NCBI GenBank assembly: GCA_023544605.1
Contig: JAMJFQ010000056.1
Span: 1 to 10,769 of the forward strand
Length of the DNA: 10,769 bases
Direction: 5' to 3'
Origin: ANME-2 cluster archaeon
GTDB lineage: Archaea; Halobacteriota; Methanosarcinia; Methanosarcinales; Methanocomedenaceae
The translations under genes and the position numbers were made by a program. Below the pieces are notes generated by a model. The model ran no database searches and was not told where the DNA came from. It worked only from the letters and a program-made list of their open reading frames with translations. This document shows positions 6,613 through 10,769 of this stretch, piece after piece (the stretch's first letter is position 1; each line of letters begins with the position of its first letter).

Positions 6613-7658
6613 CAAACTCCTACAATGGCGAAGGGGACTGAGAAAGAGGGGACATAAACCTCATAGAACAGATACTTGGCATCCTGACCTATCCTTTTGG
6701 TGGGCATAATAGCCCAGTTATTATAGATGAATTGTTCAACCTGTACCGTACGGATCTTGTGATTCGTTATCCAGTCTCGATTTATTTTGAACCTGATCAC
6801 AGCATTCTCTATATATTCATCAGGAATATCGACACTAATAGTATCAAATTCATATACCAGACCGTCTTTAATGGATTCAGCCTTATAGGAATGTTCTTTC
6901 AATAATTCAATCGTAATTTTCACATCTTTTTTGGTAATTCCTGATCTGAAATCGATGACATTAATACTGTGTTCAGAATCAAACGCCTTGATGACTCTCT
7001 TACCTTCTTTGACCAGTATGGGCACTGAATCGGAGAATTTTATATTGGATTTGGGTTCTTTATAGGGAGCCGGTTTTTTGATAGCCTCTTCAAGGGATGT
7101 AGGTTTCTTAATTATGGGCCTGGTAGGTTCAGGTACCTTTGTTGTTACTGGTTCTTTTTCAAGAATTGGTTTAGATGCTTTTTTGGCTTTATTCATTGGA
7201 GCCGGTTCTATGCGGTCAGGTGTCGGTAATTCTTTTATGGTAGGCTCTTTTTGCCGGGATTTACCTGAGGGACTACTTCTCTTCGGGCCAGAGGATGCTA
7301 TCATTGCTGCTTTTTCTTTCATTATTCCAGGTAATACGCGCAATCTCTGGATGCCTACCCTGGCCAGTGATATCCCGCTCTCTGCAACAGAATACTTCAT
7401 ATCACCCATTCTTCGGCGTCCAAGGCTAATACCAGCATCTATTATCAAAAGTGAAAATATGAGTATCAGGATTATGACAAAAAAATCACTGCCCTGATTA
7501 GCTTCAAGCCATCCCAGTCCTATATGTGTAGTACCAAGTATGTACAGCAGGAGTCTTAACACGATATAACCTAAAAGAATGGTGCTTATGAGATGTAACA
7601 CGTTTCTGACTAAGGGATTGGTCAGTATCTCATTTACTTTCACATTGATCTTGGTCAT
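6612..7658 (-). CDS. Membrane-hairpin protein with C-terminal PGF-pre-PGF-like domain
   Basis: The 348-residue protein has two hydrophobic segments (about 19-42 and 58-79), a positively charged cap GRRRMGDMK, an amphipathic stretch to about 120, a long Lys/Pro/Glu-rich linker (about 120-205) and a folded C-terminal domain (about 208-348). The C-terminal domain has the marks of the PGF-pre-PGF domain of archaeal surface proteins: INVIDFRSGI, AVIRFKINRDWITNHKI, then NNWAIMPTKRIGQD and a VPSFSVPFAIVG ending that corresponds to TPGFSPFAITG. No PGF-CTERM tail or signal peptide is present. Positive charges before helix 1 and after helix 2 suggest that both ends lie inside the cell, which would put the domain in the cytoplasm; that topology is an inference. 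The ATG follows a TAG stop directly and in frame, with AGGAAG upstream. Function unknown; the neighbouring broken gene carries a related domain. Confidence 0.75.
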   Translation of the reverse strand: MTKINVKVNEILTNPLVRNVLHLISTILLGYIVLRLLLYILGTTHIGLGWLEANQGSDFFVIILILIFSLLIIDAGISLGRRRMGDMKYSVAESGISLARVGIQRLRVLPGIMKEKAAMIASSGPKRSSPSGKSRQKEPTIKELPTPDRIEPAPMNKAKKASKPILEKEPVTTKVPEPTRPIIKKPTSLEEAIKKPAPYKEPKSNIKFSDSVPILVKEGKRVIKAFDSEHSINVIDFRSGITKKDVKITIELLKEHSYKAESIKDGLVYEFDTISVDIPDEYIENAVIRFKINRDWITNHKIRTVQVEQFIYNNWAIMPTKRIGQDAKYLFYEVYVPSFSVPFAIVGV

Positions 7659-7961
7659 CTAATCACGCTTCCTGCGCATGATAAATAATGCAAACAGTGC
7701 AATTAATGCGGTCAATGCCTGGAATCCGGGTACTTTTTCTTTCCAAACCCCGGTCCATGTGACCGATGTATCGATGGGAGTTATTTCAGGTGTGGCTGTT
7801 GGTGTAATAGTTTGGGTGGGGGTTATCGATGGTGTAGGGGTTGGAAAGGCCATTGATGAGGTTCTTCCGGAGATGGCCATGGGTCCAAGACTTCCTCTCA
7901 AGGGAAGACTGGATTTGAAATAATACCTACTCGTGTCCTCGGCAATCTTCTGGTTAGACAT
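7659..7961 (-). pseudogene. 3' part of a broken surface protein: domain end, Thr/Pro stalk and PGF-CTERM anchor
   Basis: The 100 codons from ATG 7961 have no signal peptide. They begin with the final part of a PGF-pre-PGF domain (NQKIAEDTSRYYFKSS, then PMAISG), pass through a Thr/Pro-rich stalk of about 22 residues (TPTPSITPTQTITPTATP and on), and end in VPGF plus a hydrophobic helix and RRKRD. That ending (7662-7730) is a PGF-CTERM sorting signal of the kind processed by archaeosortase ArtA, which replaces it with a lipid anchor. The frame is the same as that of the segment at 7968-8651, separated only by one TGA, so both are parts of one gene. A separate start at 7961 would give a protein without export signal, which makes independent function unlikely. 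It ends in TAG, followed at once by the next gene's ATG. Confidence 0.7.
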
Positions 7962-7967
7962 ATTTTC

Positions 7968-8651
7968 TCAGTCCTTGGTATTATCATTATAGCTATAAAA
8001 GCTAATCGTGTTCAGTATGATACCATTATCCACAACCCATGATCTGTCAACCATGGACGTGATACTCGGATCACGTATGTTGTTTTCTGAAAACATCCCG
8101 AGGCCACCAACCCAGACATTCAAGTTTTTAAGTACTACATCCGGGGTGTCTTTACTTACCAGTGTAGAGGTATGGTTAAGAATCTCTACTTTTGAAGCTT
8201 CTTTTCCAAAACTCATCAGACCTGTGAAGTTAACATATTTCACATAGTTACATTCCAGTTCAAAGGAAAAGCTAACCTCCTCGTCTTTACCTATGAACTG
8301 GCGGTCAGTCTCGCTGCAGACTATGTTCTCGAAGGCTTCACCTGAAGTGCCGATGCCGCCACCGCTGGGAGGTGGTGTGGCAGGGGTATAGATGTTGACT
8401 ACGCTCTGGCTGAAGGCTACCAGTCTTTCATTTGATTCAAAGGCTCCCAAAAGCAGATAGTAATCACCGGTATTCAGGTCCTCAGTATCGAGTTTAATGG
8501 ATGTATTGTTTGAACTTACATTATTTTTAAAAAATACTGTACCATTATTAAGACCGATTACAGTGTTTATTATTTTCTCAAATCTATAGGTGTCCAAACT
8601 GGACAGATAGATCCCTGAAAGTTCCCCTTTTTCTACCAGATATTTCTTGTC
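7968..8651 (-). pseudogene. 5'-truncated surface protein segment with PGF-pre-PGF domain
   Basis: The frame is open from the codon after the synthase stop (8652-8654) to a TGA at 7968. It begins DKKYLVEKGELSGIYLSSL, continues with an extracellular-looking domain carrying potential N-glycosylation sites (NNGT, NNVS, NNTS), then a TPATPPPSGGGIG hinge and a typical PGF-pre-PGF domain: SGEAFENIVCSETDRQF, YVNFTGLMSFGKEASKVEIL, LNVWVGGLGMFSENNI and SMVDRSWVVDNGI. There is no ATG, ribosome binding site or signal peptide; the only start codon that a caller would find is a TTG at 8597. A normal member would begin with an export signal and often several hundred more residues. I infer loss of the 5' end plus a nonsense change; the 3' end of the same frame continues at 7967. 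Confidence 0.7.
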
Positions 8652-9935
8652 TCAATCTTTAGCTACTTTTTCATGGGTGTCGGATTCTACTATAGGCTCG
8701 AACACGAAGTATTTCTCAACATATCCTTTCAATTCTTCATCTGAGATACATGATATCCTAAGTTCTTTATCATAGAGCCGCTGGATGTCTGTTTGTATGG
8801 CTTTGAGTCGCGGGTCCCGTTTCAGTACTTTCGCTCTTACCCCTATCAGTTCATTCAGGGTTTCCTCTACTTTATGCCTTAGCACTTCCAGCCCAGAAGA
8901 ATCACCAATCAGCAGTTGCCGTTTCCCGCCTACAAGCTCTGGCAGATATGCTTCATAGGTGAAGGGATTCTTGATGACCCCGGCAGTATGGATGCCGCTT
9001 TCATGAGCGAAAATGTTCTTGCCTACCACAGCTTTGTTGCGGGGTACCCTGATACCCATCTCTCTATCCATGAACTTGGCAAACTCAGTGACTTTTTCCA
9101 GATTATATTTTTCAAATCCTTCTACTCTCTGGTTCAGGAAAAGCATCATTTTCTCTATTTCAGAATTGCCTGCACGCTCGCCTATACCCAGAAATGTAAG
9201 GCTTGACCAGTTAGCACCGTACCAGTAACCCGCCAATGAATTAGCCATACCCAGACCGAAATCGTCATGTACATGGGTCTCGATGTTCTTTACCCCAATA
9301 TTGTCCTTCAAGTATTTGACCATTGCCGGAATGCCGTAGGGTTCATCCACACCATCAAAAGGCACTCCCATTCCCAGTGTATCGCATAGTCTTATGGTAC
9401 AATCTGGATCGATCTCGATGAGCTTTTGAATAAGCGGGAAGACAAAGCCATAGTTATCGGCACGGGTCATATCCTCGATATGTGCACGGGTGCGTAGTCC
9501 GTGGTCTACAGCATATTGCAGAGCATCCAGATACTTCTCTTCGGCAGCCTCCCTTGTTGGGAGTCCCATTTTATCAAGAATATGGGAATCAGATACTGAC
9601 ATGAGTATTCCGGTCTCTCCGATCCCATCCATCTCCAGTACAATATCAATATCGGCGGGGTTTGCCCGGGCCCACCCGGTAACTTCGGGGAATTCATACC
9701 CCTTGTTGAGCATTGCCCTGACCGCTTCTTTGTCGCGCTGGTTAAAAACAAAAGTCTCCAGTTTTTCTATTCCCATCTGGTGGAGGTATTCGAATATCTG
9801 CAGTTTCTGGTTCTTGGACATCACAATACCCGGCATCTGTGAGCCGTCCCGGATGGTACTGTCGCTGATAAATACTTCCTGCCCCAGGGGGAGTTTGATC
9901 TTAGGAAGGTCATCATAGTCTTTGTATACTTTCAT
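8652..9935 (-). CDS. Re-citrate synthase / homocitrate synthase-like enzyme (LeuA family)
   Basis: This family condenses acetyl-CoA with an oxo acid in an HMGL-type TIM barrel. The 427-residue protein has DSTIRDGSQMPG at 25-36 (catalytic Arg29-Asp30, Gln33), ARAHIEDMTRAD near 150-160, LCDTLGMGVP at 183-192, metal-binding HVHDD at 221-225 followed by FGLGMANS, FLGIGERAGNSEIE, and FAHESGIHTAGVIKNPFTYE at 309-328. It lacks the LeuA regulatory C-terminal domain. RDGSQMPG and the LCDTLG-GVP segment resemble Re-citrate synthases of anaerobes, so oxaloacetate is my preferred substrate (citrate for 2-oxoglutarate synthesis); homocitrate (coenzyme B, AksA) or citramalate synthesis remains possible. 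The ATG at 9935 has only a weak AGGT upstream. The 9936-10149 gap is AT-rich, with a TATA-like CTATTTTATC near 9965 and no gene. The protein ends in SDTHEKVAKD, and broken surface-protein sequence follows at once in the same frame. Confidence 0.85.
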   Translation of the reverse strand: MKVYKDYDDLPKIKLPLGQEVFISDSTIRDGSQMPGIVMSKNQKLQIFEYLHQMGIEKLETFVFNQRDKEAVRAMLNKGYEFPEVTGWARANPADIDIVLEMDGIGETGILMSVSDSHILDKMGLPTREAAEEKYLDALQYAVDHGLRTRAHIEDMTRADNYGFVFPLIQKLIEIDPDCTIRLCDTLGMGVPFDGVDEPYGIPAMVKYLKDNIGVKNIETHVHDDFGLGMANSLAGYWYGANWSSLTFLGIGERAGNSEIEKMMLFLNQRVEGFEKYNLEKVTEFAKFMDREMGIRVPRNKAVVGKNIFAHESGIHTAGVIKNPFTYEAYLPELVGGKRQLLIGDSSGLEVLRHKVEETLNELIGVRAKVLKRDPRLKAIQTDIQRLYDKELRISCISDEELKGYVEKYFVFEPIVESDTHEKVAKD

Positions 9936-10149
9936 CGAGACCTTAAATGGAAGTGGAAGGATAAAATAGTTGTTATTAGGATACTACAATTAGGGAATAA
10001 CAGGTACATCTGGGGGTAGGAACAAGTACAAAAAACGGCTTCTTTTTAGTCGCAGTTACTTGAGTATATGAAGTCATACATTAATAGACGACAAGATACT
10101 CCTCAGTAGAGCTTACTGTTATTTGAGAATAGAAAGGTATATTTTTTGT

Positions 10150-10185
10150 AAAAAAAAGAAAATGGTGGGTAATTACATCCCACCA
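10150..10185 (-). terminator. Hairpin plus poly-U terminator of the YIP1-family gene
   Basis: On the minus strand TGGTGGG (10185-10179) pairs perfectly with CCCACCA (10169-10163) across a nine-base loop that contains the TAA stop codon. It is followed directly by TTTTCTTTTTTTT (10162-10150). The hairpin and T tract look like a bacterial intrinsic terminator, and the T tract alone fits archaeal termination. It should stop transcription before the synthase gene and so separates the two transcription units. Confidence 0.75.
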
Positions 10186-10721
10186 AGTTCAGTCAGTCCC
10201 AATGCTGCAATAGCTGCGATTATTACAGCCATCATGAGCGCTACAATTACACCCAGAATTATTAATGGCAATAACACCGCAATAGCAGATTTTACTGTGG
10301 TCAAATTGTGGACGTGTTTGCCGCCCACGATATTTAGCCAGATACCATACAAACCAATTATCCCCCCGACAACAGGTACCCATGCGAAAACATTGACAGC
10401 ACTTGAATATGACATTATCCTTACAGTACCTTCATAGCTGCCTGAGCCGCCGAAGATCTTAAAGAATATGAACAATATGACCCCACCAATGAACAGTCCG
10501 ATAATACCGCCTATCACTCCACCAATTAATGTGGTCGCTATCGAAGTGGCGCTGGCACCGCTTAGAATAACAGCAACAATCCCTGATAACAGTCCAAGGA
10601 TTGCAAAATTGATAGCTGCAAATGTTAGTGGTTCCTGATAACCCCCACTTTTCGGCATTTCCGAATAAAATCCTTCAGGGTTGGTAAGAACCTTTTTTAA
10701 TGTCTCTACATAATTATCCAT
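10173..10721 (-). CDS. YIP1-family integral membrane protein
   Basis: The 182-residue protein fits the YIP1 domain family. A short cytoplasmic lead (VETLKKVLTNPEGFYSEMP, with the typical NPxxFF-like element) is followed by hydrophobic segments near 31-54, 62-90, 107-133 and 145-175. The loop GGSGSYEGTVRIMSYSSA near 91-108 and the GKHVHNLTTVKSAIAVLLP stretch near 134-152 are family hallmarks. Prokaryotic YIP1 proteins have no settled function, and eukaryotic members act in membrane trafficking. The ATG at 10721 has GGAGG eight bases upstream (10729-10733), an excellent ribosome binding site. The gene appears single, with its own terminator and a palindrome just upstream of its ribosome binding site. 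Confidence 0.85.
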   Translation of the reverse strand: MDNYVETLKKVLTNPEGFYSEMPKSGGYQEPLTFAAINFAILGLLSGIVAVILSGASATSIATTLIGGVIGGIIGLFIGGVILFIFFKIFGGSGSYEGTVRIMSYSSAVNVFAWVPVVGGIIGLYGIWLNIVGGKHVHNLTTVKSAIAVLLPLIILGVIVALMMAVIIAAIAALGLTELGGM

Positions 10722-10745
10722 TTATATTTCCTCCATTTAGTACAA

Positions 10746-10764
10746 TAAGAGGTATCCCCTCTTA
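10746..10764. promoter_or_regulatory. Perfect 7-bp inverted repeat upstream of the YIP1-family gene
   Basis: TAAGAGG and CCTCTTA are separated by the five bases TATCC. The repeat lies 13 bases upstream of the GGAGG ribosome binding site of the YIP1-family gene, where the transcript start is expected. It could be an operator for a dimeric regulator, or a small leader hairpin. The window ends five bases further on, so the promoter itself cannot be seen. Confidence 0.35.
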
Positions 10765-10769
10765 CAACA

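Noticed and set aside
7968..8654. General reassignment of TGA to tryptophan, which would join the synthase and surface-protein frames
   Set aside because: TGA ends gatC, the amidating-domain gene, the PRC-barrel gene, the TraB-family gene and the synthase at normal family positions, and an enzyme-surface protein fusion makes no cellular sense.
10023..10062. CAAGTA/TACTTG inverted repeat in the gap upstream of the synthase
   Set aside because: Six-base arms with a 28-base loop are expected by chance in AT-rich sequence, and its position fits no promoter or terminator element.

Overview
The window most resembles a chromosomal segment of a methanogen-related euryarchaeon of the Methanosarcinales type, possibly an ANME-2 or Methanoperedens relative. 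The evidence is a GatCAB amidotransferase, an archaeal-type Thg1, a PRC-barrel protein, a TraB-family membrane protein, surface-protein remnants with PGF-pre-PGF and PGF-CTERM elements, and AT-rich promoters with strong GGAGG-type ribosome binding sites. The placement rests on protein character only; no rRNA or tRNA gene was found.

Layout. At 1-3343 (minus strand) lies a compact operon transcribed leftwards: a stand-alone asparagine-synthase-type amidating domain, then gatC, gatA and gatB. The first junction is an ATGA overlap and gatA-gatB abut directly; gatB runs off the window. Diverging from the operon is the intact N-terminus of an ABC permease (3379-3561) that breaks off. It is followed by a decayed reading frame and, at 3948-4094, a well-formed 48-residue four-cysteine protein. 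That small gene meets thg1 tail to tail with overlapping stop codons. Thg1 is translationally coupled to a PRC-barrel protein transcribed from a recognisable TATA element.

The TraB-family gene (5318-6604) is the only large plus-strand gene. It converges on a minus-strand block: a Re-citrate/homocitrate-synthase-like enzyme (8652-9935), then remains of a surface protein whose reading frame starts directly after the enzyme's stop codon, lacks a signal peptide, and is cut by an in-frame TGA exactly where the family has a conserved tryptophan. Next comes an apparently intact membrane-hairpin protein that ends in a diverged copy of the same PGF-pre-PGF domain. A YIP1-family membrane protein with a clear hairpin/poly-U terminator closes the window.

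How the genes work together. GatCAB makes Asn-tRNA(Asn) by amidating Asp-tRNA(Asn), so the adjacent amidating domain places two amide-forming activities in one transcript. The synthase probably supplies citrate or homocitrate for biosynthesis. No defence system, CRISPR array or transposase is visible. The most unusual parts are the paired PGF-pre-PGF genes, the asparagine-synthase/GatCAB operon and the four-cysteine small protein.
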